Below are positions 10,141 through 19,092 of a stretch of 58,218 nt of DNA, one piece after another. The DNA comes from Bacteroidota bacterium (lineage in GTDB: Bacteria > Bacteroidota > Ignavibacteria > Ignavibacteriales > Melioribacteraceae). The stretch covers positions 1 through 58,218 of the forward strand of contig JAKAKD010000035.1 in the NCBI GenBank assembly GCA_021824635.1, written 5' to 3'. A program made the position numbers and the translations under genes. Each line of letters starts with the position of its first letter. Position 1 is the first letter of the stretch. The notes under the pieces were generated by a model. It was not told the origin of the DNA, made no database searches, and saw only the letters and a program-made list of their open reading frames with translations.

Positions 10141-10163
10141 TTCTTGATACTAGATGTTAGATA
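10141..10163. repeat. Left inverted-repeat flank of the four-helix-bundle gene
   Basis: GATACTAGATGTTAGATA at 10146-10163 matches, inverted and with 16 of 18 bases, the sequence at 10596-10613. TTCTTGATACT at 10141-10151 also recurs inverted within 10633-10652. The gene at 10173-10550 lies between them. Confidence 0.65.
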
Positions 10164-10172
10164 CTTGAGTAT

Positions 10173-10550
10173 TTATCGAGGACTTTGGTGCTCTTTCTGA
10201 ACAGATTGAATAAATGAATTCAATTTTTTACCAAGAGTTTCTAATTTTAAATGTAATTCTGCAAAAAGATTTTCGTCAGCAAGTGACTTAGTTTCGAATA
10301 GGGTCTCCAAATGGTCGGTTGTTTCATCATTCGAAGCTAACGCCATCATAAGAAAATGAATAAATTCATTTTTATAATATCTTCTTCCGTATCCTTCAAC
10401 AATATTTGATTTTACAGATTTGCTTGATCTTCTAATCTGGCTACCAACTTCATACATCTCGAACTTTGGCAATTTTTCTAAAGTAATTTTATGAATATCG
10501 ATTACAATCTCGCGAGCAAGTTCCCATATCTCTAAATTTTTGTAACTCAT
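10173..10550 (-). CDS. Four-helix-bundle protein (S23/IVP family)
   Basis: A 125-residue all-helical protein of the family (TIGR02436) first described as encoded in 23S rRNA intervening sequences and common as stand-alone genes in Bacteroidota. The family features are the N-terminal [14 protein letters not shown], the central [19 protein letters not shown] with its basic patch, and the C-terminal [12 protein letters not shown]. The same fold occurs in Avd, the accessory protein of diversity-generating retroelements, but no reverse transcriptase is seen here. It lies alone between a Nudix gene and murI, flanked by imperfect inverted repeats, which suggests a compact mobile unit. Function is unknown; nucleic-acid binding is an inference. 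Confidence 0.9.
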   Translation of the reverse strand: MSYKNLEIWELAREIVIDIHKITLEKLPKFEMYEVGSQIRRSSKSVKSNIVEGYGRRYYKNEFIHFLMMALASNDETTDHLETLFETKSLADENLFAELHLKLETLGKKLNSFIQSVQKEHQSPR

Positions 10551-10595
10551 ATAAAGATAAGATCAGCGGTTATAAAATAATTATATAAATTCGAT

Positions 10596-10652
10596 TATCT
10601 AACATCCAGTATTGGAAATCATGAATCTAGTAACAAGAATCCAGTATCAAGA
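10596..10652. repeat. Right inverted-repeat flank of the four-helix-bundle gene
   Basis: It contains the inverted counterpart of 10146-10163 at 10596-10613, and at 10633-10652 a second unit whose reverse complement begins TTCTTGATACTGGATTC, matching the left flank. The block ends 2 bases before the murI stop. Confidence 0.6.
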
Positions 10653-10654
10653 AA

Positions 10655-11473
10655 TCATTCATTCGTTAATTCATCCAATTCAACTTTATGAAGATGAGTG
10701 ATTTTCTTGCCTAGAAATCTTTCTGCAACTTCCCGGAATTTTGTTGGTACGTCGCTCACATAAAATTCAGCTTGCCCATGATGAACAGATTGATTGCGCA
10801 GTCCTCTTCCGTTTAAATAATCTTCAACCAATCTTGCTGCCGGAGTGCCGGAATCAATTAGCTTAACGTTTTTGCCAACAACTTTTTGAATAACATCTGC
10901 TAGAATAGGATAATGAGTGCAGCCAAGAATTAAACTGTCAATTTTCTTTTTATGAAGTTCACCCAAATATTCTTTAGCAATTAATTCAGTTACTTTATTA
11001 TCGAGCCAGCCCTCCTCTGCAAGCGGAACAAACAGCGGACAGGCCTGCTCATAAACTTTTACTTTTGGGTTTAATTTCTTCAACTCGTGCGCATATGCTT
11101 TATTATTTATTGTCGCCCTTGTTCCTATCACTCCAACAATTCCTTTTTTTGATTCCTGCAGAGCTAATTTAGCGCCGGGTTCAATCATTCCAATTACCGG
11201 AATAGTTAAAAATCTTCTTAATTCTTTTAATGCAACAGATGAAGCAGTGTTGCACGCAACAACAAGCAGTTTAATATTTTTTCTTAAAAGAAAATTTGCC
11301 GCTTGAATGGAATATTCAACAACTGTTTCATTCGACTTTGATCCGTAAGGAACACGGGCTGTATCGCCAAAGTAAATAATATTTTCGTTCGGCATTAACC
11401 GGGCAACAGACTTAACAACTGTTAAACCTCCGATACCTGAATCAAAAAAGCCAATTGGATTTGTTCTGTTCAT
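10655..11473 (-). CDS. murI: Glutamate racemase
   Basis: Interconverts L- and D-glutamate to supply D-glutamate for peptidoglycan. Both catalytic cysteines are visible: VACNTASS near residue 73 and LGCTHYPIL near residue 185. The N-terminal FFDSGIGGLTV carries the conserved aspartate. The length of about 272 residues is standard. The ATG at 11473 gives the usual N-terminus. A TTG at 11482 is possible, with AGGTGA close upstream, and would add three residues. It follows the glnD-like gene by about 17 bases on the same strand and is probably cotranscribed with it. Confidence 0.96.
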   Translation of the reverse strand: MNRTNPIGFFDSGIGGLTVVKSVARLMPNENIIYFGDTARVPYGSKSNETVVEYSIQAANFLLRKNIKLLVVACNTASSVALKELRRFLTIPVIGMIEPGAKLALQESKKGIVGVIGTRATINNKAYAHELKKLNPKVKVYEQACPLFVPLAEEGWLDNKVTELIAKEYLGELHKKKIDSLILGCTHYPILADVIQKVVGKNVKLIDSGTPAARLVEDYLNGRGLRNQSVHHGQAEFYVSDVPTKFREVAERFLGKKITHLHKVELDELTNE

Positions 11474-11490
11474 GAAATTCAAATTGTCAC

Positions 11491-14046
11491 CTATAACATT
11501 TCTTCTATCGTTTGAGTTAATTCGTGAGTAATAAGTTCGTTTACATCTGGAGAGATTTTTTTTCTATTGCGGTCAAGTATATAGAATGAATCCACAACGT
11601 CGTCTCCCTTTGTGGAAATTTTTGCAAAATAAATTGAAAGACCAAGCTCATTCATTTTTTTTGTTACCTGATAAAGAAGACCAAGACGGTCCGGAGAATA
11701 AACATCTATGATTGTAAATTTATCGTGTTTTTCAAACGCAATTTTGATTTTCCCTTTCCGTTTGAAAAGTTTGTTCTCAATCCGCCACCATTTAGATTTT
11801 ATTTGACTAAACTCTTTTGTGATCTGCAATTCGTTTTCGACAGCGAGATAAACATCATTTGTAATTTTTGAATAACGTTCTTCTTCAACAGTTCCGTTGG
11901 TTCTGAAATCGGAAACATTAAAACTGTCAATTACAATTCCATCTTTACGCGTAAATATTTTTGCATCGTGAATGTTAAGATCATTTATAGAAAGCGCGCC
12001 GCACATTCTAGACAGCAAAGCTTCGGAATCACGCGTAATTATTGTAACCACAGTAAAAGCGCCTTCCACCTTAAAGAAGACGGAAACAGGCGAACCTTTT
12101 TCAATCTCTTCAATATGTCTATTAATTTCTTCCGGAGAAAAATGATGGAGATAGCCCAAATCATTTATTGATTCGATATGATCTTTGAATGAATCTTCAG
12201 AAAAAATTTCCGAGCCGTTTATAATTTCTTGCAAATTGCTGGCAAGTAAATCATGCCCGGTTATCCGTTCATCAAGCATTGTTTTAGTTTTACGGTATAG
12301 CTCGTTGAGAAGATCGCTTTTCCATTGAGTCCACACTACTTGCGAAACAGCAGATAGATCAGCGTAGGTTACCAGATAAAGCAAATCAAGTAATTCTGAA
12401 TTTGAGAATAACGTAGCAAAATTGTTGAGTGTTGATGCGTCATTCAAATTGCGGCGGAACGCAACTTGTTCCATTGTTAGGTGATGATGAACGAGAAACT
12501 GAACAGTTTCGATTTCTTCTAATCCGTAACCAAGCCGTTCCATTATCGAGTTCGCTATTTCCGCACCTATAATCTCGTGTCCCGACAAACTAATTGGTTT
12601 TGCAATATCATGAAAAAGAATTGCGAGAAATAAAATATCTTTATCGCGCAATCCTTGAAACAATTTTCCAAGTATAGAACTTTCAGAGGAAAGTTTTTCA
12701 ACATTGTTTAATGCAATCAACGTGTGCTCATCAGCAGTATAGCAGTGATATACCCCCGGCTGAAAGAAACCAACCAGTTCTTTGAACTCAGGCAAAAAAG
12801 CACCCAGCACACCAACTTCGTTCATGGCGGTTAGAGTTTTTCCGACATTCCTCGGCAATTTCAGTATTTCACGAAAGAAAACGGAAGATTGCGGTTCAAA
12901 CAGTTGTGTCTCTTCATGATCAATTACAGCTTCGATGATTTGCGACCTCAAATTCTCCTCGAACCGCGCATCGTGTAATCCGCGGTAATAATAAGCGCGG
13001 AGAATTGTTGATAGCGATAATTTTTTTTCATGCATTAAAGAGATGCGCTTTCCCTTGAGAGAAAAATCATCATCTAGCTGAATAGAAAGATAATCACTTA
13101 ACGGCGGAGTGAATTCTTCTTCGAACCTCTTCATCATTGTGATTGAGAATCTTTTAACAACATTTGAGGCATCAAAATATTTGCGCATGAAAGCGTGCCA
13201 TCCGTCGCCGGAATATCCAAGCACATTCGCAATCTTTTCCTGATAAATAAATTCCAGCCTGTCATTCTTAACGCCGCTTAAAAGATGCAGATGATTTCTC
13301 GTGTTCAGAATTTGGCGGTAGCTTTCCTGCAAACGAACAACACCGCGGGGAATTAAAATTTTATTTTGTTTGAGAACACTCATGAAGTATTGTGTCTGCG
13401 TTATTTCTTCTTGGGACGTAAGCATCAAATTGTTTTGAAGTATATATATCCACTCTACAACTTGAAGATCGCGAAGTCCTCCTGCCGTATATTTTACGTT
13501 CGGCTCTAAAACTTTTGCAGAGCTACCGTATTTGTCATAACGAAGTTTTATATCATCAAAAAATTCAATTACCAATCTTTGCTTGTAGTCATCAGTGATA
13601 GTTTCAAATACTTTTTTATTCCACTTCAGATAAAGTTTTTCATTACCAAGGATATAACGTGTCTCAAAATATTGTGTAAAGGCGTGTAAATCTTCTACAA
13701 GAAATTTTTGAATATCTGAGAATTCGCGCACTGTGGAAGAGACTTCAATACCTGAATCCCATAAAAGAGTAACGCAATCTTTTATAGTTTGCTCGTGTCC
13801 TTCTACTTTTTCGAAAATGAACATCAGATCAATATCCGAGTACGGCGAAAGCTCACGCCTGCTGAAACTTCCGACCGATGCAACAGCGCAGTTGAGTTTA
13901 ATTTCTTTTAAGATTTTCTGGATATATTCTTCAACAAGCAAGCTCCATTTAACACAGAACTTGAACGAATCTTTTAGAAGTTCCTCATCATTGAAGATAG
14001 AGTTGCGGTCTTCAAAAAATCTTTCTTTTAGTTTTAGATGATCCAT
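11491..14046 (-). CDS. glnD: [Protein-PII] uridylyltransferase-like, NT/HD/ACT/ACT
   Basis: GlnD-type bifunctional nitrogen-status enzyme, expected to uridylylate and de-uridylylate PII. Domain order fits: a nucleotidyltransferase near residues 58-78 (GSFSRRELSPYSDIDLMF, with the metal-binding DID), a GlnD-type helical region, an HD domain near residue 475 (ILFHDIAKP), and two ACT domains near 665 and 775 (the second with SPDRLGLLYQV). At 851 residues it is close to the usual 850-900. No PII gene or glutamine synthetase is in the window, so the substrate is assumed from the family. The start ATG 14046 is preceded by AAGAG. Confidence 0.9.
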   Translation of the reverse strand: MDHLKLKERFFEDRNSIFNDEELLKDSFKFCVKWSLLVEEYIQKILKEIKLNCAVASVGSFSRRELSPYSDIDLMFIFEKVEGHEQTIKDCVTLLWDSGIEVSSTVREFSDIQKFLVEDLHAFTQYFETRYILGNEKLYLKWNKKVFETITDDYKQRLVIEFFDDIKLRYDKYGSSAKVLEPNVKYTAGGLRDLQVVEWIYILQNNLMLTSQEEITQTQYFMSVLKQNKILIPRGVVRLQESYRQILNTRNHLHLLSGVKNDRLEFIYQEKIANVLGYSGDGWHAFMRKYFDASNVVKRFSITMMKRFEEEFTPPLSDYLSIQLDDDFSLKGKRISLMHEKKLSLSTILRAYYYRGLHDARFEENLRSQIIEAVIDHEETQLFEPQSSVFFREILKLPRNVGKTLTAMNEVGVLGAFLPEFKELVGFFQPGVYHCYTADEHTLIALNNVEKLSSESSILGKLFQGLRDKDILFLAILFHDIAKPISLSGHEIIGAEIANSIMERLGYGLEEIETVQFLVHHHLTMEQVAFRRNLNDASTLNNFATLFSNSELLDLLYLVTYADLSAVSQVVWTQWKSDLLNELYRKTKTMLDERITGHDLLASNLQEIINGSEIFSEDSFKDHIESINDLGYLHHFSPEEINRHIEEIEKGSPVSVFFKVEGAFTVVTIITRDSEALLSRMCGALSINDLNIHDAKIFTRKDGIVIDSFNVSDFRTNGTVEEERYSKITNDVYLAVENELQITKEFSQIKSKWWRIENKLFKRKGKIKIAFEKHDKFTIIDVYSPDRLGLLYQVTKKMNELGLSIYFAKISTKGDDVVDSFYILDRNRKKISPDVNELITHELTQTIEEML

Positions 14047-14068
14047 TTTGCTCTTACATCAAATGCAC

Positions 14069-14094
14069 GTAGGGGCGAGTAACCTCGCCCCTAC
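14069..14094. repeat. GTAGGGGCGAG palindrome (REP-like), 11-bp perfect arms
   Basis: GTAGGGGCGAG, loop TAAC, then the exact reverse complement of the arm. It lies between the tyrosine phenol-lyase stop and the glnD start. It is the same design (GTAGRG...CYCTAC) as the palindromes at 43748, 44395, 47341, 49544 and 51775. A second small hairpin (GGAACG...CGTTCC) follows at 14102-14119 and may be the terminator of the upstream gene. Confidence 0.85.
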
Positions 14095-14125
14095 AAATTA
14101 CGGAACGGTTTATCGTTCCAAGTAT

Positions 14126-15517
14126 CTATATTTTTTTAAATTTAGCCTGGAAGAATCTCAAGTGCTTTGGTTCATAAACCATTTTCAATCCTTTGATCTT
14201 CTTCCTGTTTTCATAAACTTGCGCAATTGATTCAACAGTAACATCAATGTGAGCCTGAGTATAAACACGGCGTGGAAAAGTTAAACGGACTAATTCCAAT
14301 TTTGGATAACGGTGCTTTCCCGTTTGCGGGTCACGCCCAGAAGATACAACTCCTCTTTCCATTGCACGTACACCGCTATCAACATAAATTTCTGCAGCGA
14401 GTGTTTGCGCCGGGAAAAGATCTTGACTAAGATGAGGCAAGAATTTTTTTGCGTCAACAAATATTGCGTGACCGCCAAAAGGATAAACAATAGGAATATT
14501 ATATTTTTCAAGTTGTTTACCACAATACTCCACCTGTCCTATGCGTGCTTTAATGTTATCGAACTGAATCATCTCTTCCATTCCGCGCGCCATTGCTTCC
14601 ATATCGCGTCCGGCTAAACCGCCGTAAGTGTGAAGTCCTTCATAGACAACAACCATACCGCGTGCTTCTTCATAAGCATATTTATTGCGCGTAGCAAGAA
14701 TGCCGCCGATGTTAACCATCAAATCTTTTTTAGCGCTTACCCAGAGTCCATCAAAGTAAGAACAGATTTCCAATAAAATCTGTTCGATAGTTTTTTTCTC
14801 GTATCCCTTCTCTCTCATCTTTATGAAATACGCATTTTCTGTCGCACGTGTTGCATCGAACCAGAGTTGTATTTTGTGTTTTTTCAAGAGAGAAGAAACT
14901 TCTTTTAAATTTTTCATTGAGAAGGGTTGACCGCCTGCCATGTTAACTGGACCCGCCATAAAAACATAAGAAATATTATTTGCGCCTTCTTTCTTAATCA
15001 AGTCTTCAAGTTTATTAACGTTTATATTACCTTTAAATGGATGTGTGTTCTGAGGATCGTGTGCTTCATCAATAATTACGTCAACAAATTTTCCGCCGGC
15101 AAGTTCTATGTGTTCGCGTGTTGTTGTAAAATACATGTTGCCCGGAATTATAGAACCCGGTTTAACCAATATTTTAGAAATCATATGTTCGGCGGCGCGC
15201 CCTTGATGTGTAGGAACAAAGTACGGCATTCCGTAATATTTTTTTACATTATCCCACAGATAATAAAAATTTCTGCTTCCGGCGTAAGCTTCATCTCCGA
15301 GCATCATGCCGGCCCACTGATAGTCGCTCATAGCGTTTGTACCGCTATCGGTTAAGAGATCAATATAAACGTCCTCGCTTTTGAGCAGAAAAGTATTATA
15401 ACCAGCTGTCTTAGCAGCTTTCTCTCTATATTCACGAGTCGTCATCTTGATCGGCTCTACCATTTTTATTTTATATGGTTCTGCCCAGCTTCTTTTGATT
15501 GTTTTCTTTGCTGCCAT
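14126..15517 (-). CDS. tpl: Tyrosine phenol-lyase-like PLP enzyme (tryptophanase family)
   Basis: Beta-eliminating lyase that splits an aromatic amino acid into pyruvate, ammonia and the aromatic ring. The PLP lysine is in SAKKDLMVNIGG near residue 263. The family contains tryptophanase and tyrosine phenol-lyase. Three positions resemble the latter: MYFTTTR (Thr124 region), VRAMERG near residue 384 (Arg381 of the Citrobacter enzyme, which contacts the phenol OH; tryptophanases have a hydrophobic residue) and LRFF near 457 (Phe448; tryptophanases have His). The predicted product is therefore phenol from tyrosine rather than indole. At 463 residues the length fits. GGAGAAACG before ATG 15517 supports the start. 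Database naming as tryptophanase would not be surprising. Confidence 0.85.
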   Translation of the reverse strand: MAAKKTIKRSWAEPYKIKMVEPIKMTTREYREKAAKTAGYNTFLLKSEDVYIDLLTDSGTNAMSDYQWAGMMLGDEAYAGSRNFYYLWDNVKKYYGMPYFVPTHQGRAAEHMISKILVKPGSIIPGNMYFTTTREHIELAGGKFVDVIIDEAHDPQNTHPFKGNINVNKLEDLIKKEGANNISYVFMAGPVNMAGGQPFSMKNLKEVSSLLKKHKIQLWFDATRATENAYFIKMREKGYEKKTIEQILLEICSYFDGLWVSAKKDLMVNIGGILATRNKYAYEEARGMVVVYEGLHTYGGLAGRDMEAMARGMEEMIQFDNIKARIGQVEYCGKQLEKYNIPIVYPFGGHAIFVDAKKFLPHLSQDLFPAQTLAAEIYVDSGVRAMERGVVSSGRDPQTGKHRYPKLELVRLTFPRRVYTQAHIDVTVESIAQVYENRKKIKGLKMVYEPKHLRFFQAKFKKI

Positions 15518-15580
15518 CGTTTCTCCAATTTTAATTATTATTCAATTTTTAGTTGTAATTAAATTTTCAAAACGGCACCG

Positions 15581-15955
15581 TCAAACAAATTTTTTCTTCA
15601 ATTTTTTTCTTCTTTGCTCTGCAATTATTTCAGAGGAGATACCGCCGCGAGTATTGAAGTTGGCGGTTATTTTTATATAACGCGGTTTCATAACTTTAAT
15701 CATATCGTTCAGAATCCGGTTTGTTACGGCTTCGAAATAGATTCCATCATTGCGGAAAGATTGCAGATAAAATTTATAGCTCTTCAGTTCAACACAAATT
15801 TTTTCCGGGATATATTCGAGAACGATTGTCGCAAAATCCGGCTGTCCCGTTACCGGACAAACGGAAGTAAACTCCGGTGCTGTGTGTATAATTATGTAAT
15901 CCCTTTCCGGGTTAGGATTAGGAAATGTAACAAGTAGTTTTTGTTTGTCGTTCAT
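15581..15955 (-). CDS. queF: NADPH-dependent preQ0 reductase
   Basis: Reduces 7-cyano-7-deazaguanine (preQ0) to preQ1 for queuosine in tRNA. The short, single-domain form is 124 residues. The catalytic cysteine is in SVCPVTGQPDFA near residue 33, and the QueF signature ELKSYKFYLQSFRND follows near residue 57. It lies 71 bases downstream of queC on the same strand, so two steps of the preQ1 pathway are adjacent; queD and queE are not in the window. Confidence 0.95.
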   Translation of the reverse strand: MNDKQKLLVTFPNPNPERDYIIIHTAPEFTSVCPVTGQPDFATIVLEYIPEKICVELKSYKFYLQSFRNDGIYFEAVTNRILNDMIKVMKPRYIKITANFNTRGGISSEIIAEQRRKKLKKKFV

Positions 15956-16026
15956 TTAATATCTCTTTAATAATTTCAAAAACAATAGAACACAGAATAA
16001 TTAAACTGTTCATCCTAGATTTTCAA

Positions 16027-16716
16027 TCAATCATATCTCGGTCTAATTTTATAAGGAATCGGATCTTCCACTCTCGCCTGTTCAAACCCACGCAAACGGA
16101 AAGCGCAACTGTCGCACACACCGCATGCTTCATCTTCGCTTTGGTAGCACGACCACGTAAGATTCAACGGTGCATTTAATTCAAGTCCCTTTTTAACAAT
16201 ATCCGCTTTAGAAAAATGAATTATTGGTGTTTCAATTTTAATTTTTGTTTCAGGTTTGGTACCAAGCTCAACCATCTTTTCGTACGCTTCAAAAAACTCA
16301 GGACGGCAATCAGGATATCCGCTGGCGTCTTCGTAAACAGCACCAATAAAAACCGCATCGGCGCCGATTACTTCTGCCCAGCTTACACATGCGCTCATAA
16401 TATTTGCATTCCGAAACGGCACATAAGAACTAGGTATTTCTCTATTGTTAAGGTCTGCTTTTGCAACTTCAATTGATTTATCTGTTAGAGAAGAGCCACC
16501 GATTTTTGTAAAATGTCCGAAATCTATTACTAATCTTTTTTCTGCATTATAAAAATCTGCAATATCATGAAAAGCTCTCAGCTCGCGTTTTTCAGTGCGC
16601 TGACCGTAGTTTATATGAATTAATGCAAGACGATAATTTTGATTTGCAATAGCAGCAGTAACACAACTATCCATTCCGCCACTGACAGCAACTACAGCTA
16701 ACTTATTTTTTTCCAT
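16027..16716 (-). CDS. queC: 7-cyano-7-deazaguanine synthase
   Basis: ATP-dependent synthesis of preQ0 from 7-carboxy-7-deazaguanine and ammonia. The PP-loop SGGMDSC is at residues 9-15, and the C-terminal zinc-binding cysteines CYQSEDEACGVCDSC lie near residues 189-203. At 229 residues it has normal length. It is followed by queF on the same strand and preceded by an MFS gene with a 79-base gap; whether that carrier belongs to the pathway cannot be told from sequence. Confidence 0.95.
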   Translation of the reverse strand: MEKNKLAVVAVSGGMDSCVTAAIANQNYRLALIHINYGQRTEKRELRAFHDIADFYNAEKRLVIDFGHFTKIGGSSLTDKSIEVAKADLNNREIPSSYVPFRNANIMSACVSWAEVIGADAVFIGAVYEDASGYPDCRPEFFEAYEKMVELGTKPETKIKIETPIIHFSKADIVKKGLELNAPLNLTWSCYQSEDEACGVCDSCAFRLRGFEQARVEDPIPYKIRPRYD

Positions 16717-16795
16717 TCATAATTCTTTTTATTCACGGCACAAAAATAGCAAATTGCAAAGTGAGATGGAAAAACAGAATTAGCTCAATTATTTA

Positions 16796-17959
16796 TTACT
16801 TCTGTTTATTTTTAAGAATAAAAAGCATAAAAACTATTAATAATGAAACTATGGATGAGATAAAAAACGGCACTTGCGCTCCGAAGCTGTCCCATAAAAT
16901 TCCAGTAAGAAATGAACCAAACATAATTGCAAAACTAGAAAGTGCTGTAAGTAATCCTATTGCAGAACCGCGGAATTCATCCGGTACAAGATCGGATACC
17001 CACGCTTTGGAAATTCCCTCTGTTGAAGAAGCATAAATTCCGTAAAGAGCAAAAAGAAGCCAGACAACTACATTATCACTGTTAATCGCAAAACCGAAAT
17101 AGACTGCAGAAAAAATTATCAGACCAAAAATGAAAATGTTTTTCTTGCCGAATTTGTCCGAGATTATTCCGATAGGATAAGATGAGAGCGCATAGATTAA
17201 ATTATAGAACACATAACCAAGAATAGCCGTTGTATCCGAGTGAGATATTTGTTTTGATTTTAAAATCAAAAAAACATCGCTGCTGTTAACCAAAGAAAAT
17301 AATGTAAATACAACAAGAAGAATTTTATATTCGGAAGGTGCGCTATTCCAAAATTCCAGATACATTTTTTTCTTAGAATTTTTCAATGCGCCTTTCGCAT
17401 CTTTAACCACAAATGTAAAACCAATTGCGAACAAAGAAGGAATTAGAGCAAACAAATAAATCCAACTATACTTTCCTGGGAAAAAGTTAAGAAGAACAAT
17501 TGCCGCAATAGGTCCCGCAACCGCACCAAAAGTATCCATAGCCCGATGAAATCCGAATACTGCTCCTGTATTTCCATTTGCATAACTAGCAAGAAGCGCA
17601 TCGCGTGGTGCGGTGCGAATCCCTTTACCAATTCTATCAACAATGCGAGCCGAGACAACTGATGGAATGGTTGCAATCAATCCGGGAATAGATTTGAACA
17701 AGCCCGAAAGACTATAACCGATAATAACAAAAATTGAACGCTTGCCAATTTTATCTGAGAGTGATCCAAAATAGCCTTTTAATAGTCCGGCAGTTACTTC
17801 TGCAATGCCTTCTATTAATCCAACCACAGACATCGAGGCTCCGAGAATTGAAGTCAGGAAAATTGGAGTTATTGGGTAAAGCATCTCGCTTGCAAAATCC
17901 GTGAAGAAACTGACCAGTCCAAGAATCACAACAGATCGTGATATGTTTTTAAATTTCAT
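16796..17959 (-). CDS. MFS transporter
   Basis: A 387-residue integral membrane carrier with about 11-12 hydrophobic segments and the MFS motif between the second and third (GSLSDKIGKRS near residue 66), repeated in the second half (GIISDKFGKKN). These are the two pseudo-symmetrical MFS halves. The substrate cannot be assigned. The upper region RIGKGIRTAPRDALLA resembles a subgroup often annotated as multidrug or uncharacterised exporters. It is divergent from the Sua5 gene, so the 18.0-kb intergenic region may hold promoters for both directions. Confidence 0.88.
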   Translation of the reverse strand: MKFKNISRSVVILGLVSFFTDFASEMLYPITPIFLTSILGASMSVVGLIEGIAEVTAGLLKGYFGSLSDKIGKRSIFVIIGYSLSGLFKSIPGLIATIPSVVSARIVDRIGKGIRTAPRDALLASYANGNTGAVFGFHRAMDTFGAVAGPIAAIVLLNFFPGKYSWIYLFALIPSLFAIGFTFVVKDAKGALKNSKKKMYLEFWNSAPSEYKILLVVFTLFSLVNSSDVFLILKSKQISHSDTTAILGYVFYNLIYALSSYPIGIISDKFGKKNIFIFGLIIFSAVYFGFAINSDNVVVWLLFALYGIYASSTEGISKAWVSDLVPDEFRGSAIGLLTALSSFAIMFGSFLTGILWDSFGAQVPFFISSIVSLLIVFMLFILKNKQK

Positions 17960-18099
17960 TTTAATAAAATATTTGTTAATTCAATTTCTTCAAACAAGTT
18001 CAATATTCCAAAAAGTTTCTAAAGACAAATTAATAAGCTAAGATAGAACTTCATATAAAATCTTCATAACTTATCTTGAGATTTATGAAAGGAACTGAG

Positions 18100-18714
18100 A
18101 TGGAATATTATGAATTACATCCTATAACACCGCAAATGCGTTACATCAATAAAGCCGTTGAAGTATTGAAAAACGGCGGCGTAATTATTTATCCGACAGA
18201 TACTGTTTATGGATTTGGCTGCGACATTTTTAACAAAGAAGCTTTAGAACGTATCTACACAATTAAACAAGATGCCGAGACAAAATTGTTCAGTTTCATC
18301 TGCCCCGATCTGAAAGACATTTCCAAGTATGCTAAAGTTTCCGATTATGCATATAAGAGTATGAAAAAATTATTGCCAGGTCCCTATACTTTTGTTTTAC
18401 CCGCAGCGAGAGAGGTTCCTAAAAAATTATGGACAAAAAGAAAGACCGTTGGAATCCGTATTCCGAATAATAATATTGCTATAACGCTTGCAAAAGAATT
18501 AGGCAATCCAATTATCAGCACCAGCGTAACAAATCATAAAGGAAATATTTTGTTTGATCCGCTTGAGATACAAGCTGTGTTTAATTTGCGAGTTGATTTG
18601 ATGCTTTCATCAGGTGCTTTAGAAGGAAAACCATCTAGTATAGTTGATTTAAGCAGAGATGAACCGGAAATTCTACGCGAAGGTGCTGGCGATGTGAGTA
18701 TGTTCTATTTATAG
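18100..18714 (+). CDS. L-threonylcarbamoyladenylate synthase (Sua5/YciO/YrdC)
   Basis: Makes threonylcarbamoyl-AMP from threonine, bicarbonate and ATP for the t6A modification of ANN-reading tRNAs. The YrdC-domain signature is present: YPTDTVYGFGCD near residue 30, KRKTVGIRIPNN in the middle and ISTSVTNHKG near 145. The protein is about 204 residues, the short form without the C-terminal Sua5 domain. Of several in-frame starts (TTG 18076, ATG 18085, ATG 18100) the last has AAAGGA six bases upstream and is chosen. YciO paralogues of unknown role share these motifs, so assignment to the t6A step is likely rather than certain. Confidence 0.88.
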   Translation: MEYYELHPITPQMRYINKAVEVLKNGGVIIYPTDTVYGFGCDIFNKEALERIYTIKQDAETKLFSFICPDLKDISKYAKVSDYAYKSMKKLLPGPYTFVLPAAREVPKKLWTKRKTVGIRIPNNNIAITLAKELGNPIISTSVTNHKGNILFDPLEIQAVFNLRVDLMLSSGALEGKPSSIVDLSRDEPEILREGAGDVSMFYL

Positions 18715-18784
18715 GAATAGGTTAACAAAAGAATTTTTCGGTATTCAAAGAAGTAGATTTTAAGGACAGATATAAAATTGCGGG

Positions 18785-18801
18785 ATCCTAAATTTTAGGA
18801 T
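18785..18801 (+). terminator. Palindromic hairpin after the Sua5 gene
   Basis: ATCCTAAA/TTTAGGAT with a single central base is followed by a T-rich stretch, between convergent genes. The inner 15 bases recur exactly at 39833-39847. Confidence 0.5.
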
Positions 18802-18855
18802 TTGTTCTTTCTGAAAAGTTGATTAATCACAAGAAGAAATTGCATATTTATGTAA

Positions 18856-19092
18856 TCAACCAATCCAATTCTCAGATGTATGAGAAAATGGTCTGCTTCT
18901 TTTTTCCGGTTTTTGTGATTCGGTTGTTGAAAGTGTTTTTTTTACTTCATCTGCCGGTGATGGAAACTCAGAAACAAAAGAGGACGACTCATTACCTTTC
19001 GATAAAGTAAACCGATCTTTTTTCTCACCAATATTGTGAAGCTTTGACCACTCAAGCTTTGAACTTGATTGGTTGATAGTCAGTACGTTCAT
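18856..19092 (-). CDS. Small hypothetical protein, 78 aa
   Basis: I do not recognise this protein. It is 78 residues, hydrophilic, rich in serine, lysine and glutamate, without a signal peptide, membrane segment or cysteines, and probably largely disordered after residue 30. It is believed to be real because the ATG at 19092 has a near-perfect Shine-Dalgarno, AGGAGGT, five bases upstream, one of the strongest in the window. It converges with the Sua5 gene and has a 355-base upstream region of its own. Function is unknown. Confidence 0.6.
   Translation of the reverse strand: MNVLTINQSSSKLEWSKLHNIGEKKDRFTLSKGNESSSFVSEFPSPADEVKKTLSTTESQKPEKRSRPFSHTSENWIG

Noticed and set aside
10173-10550. Diversity-generating retroelement (Avd-like gene)
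   Set aside because: No reverse transcriptase, template repeat or variable repeat in the surrounding 10 kb.
14927-15355. 142-codon plus-strand open frame opposite the tyrosine phenol-lyase gene
   Set aside because: Antisense shadow of a well-conserved coding region, with no ribosome-binding site and an implausible Cys/Phe/Asn-rich composition.
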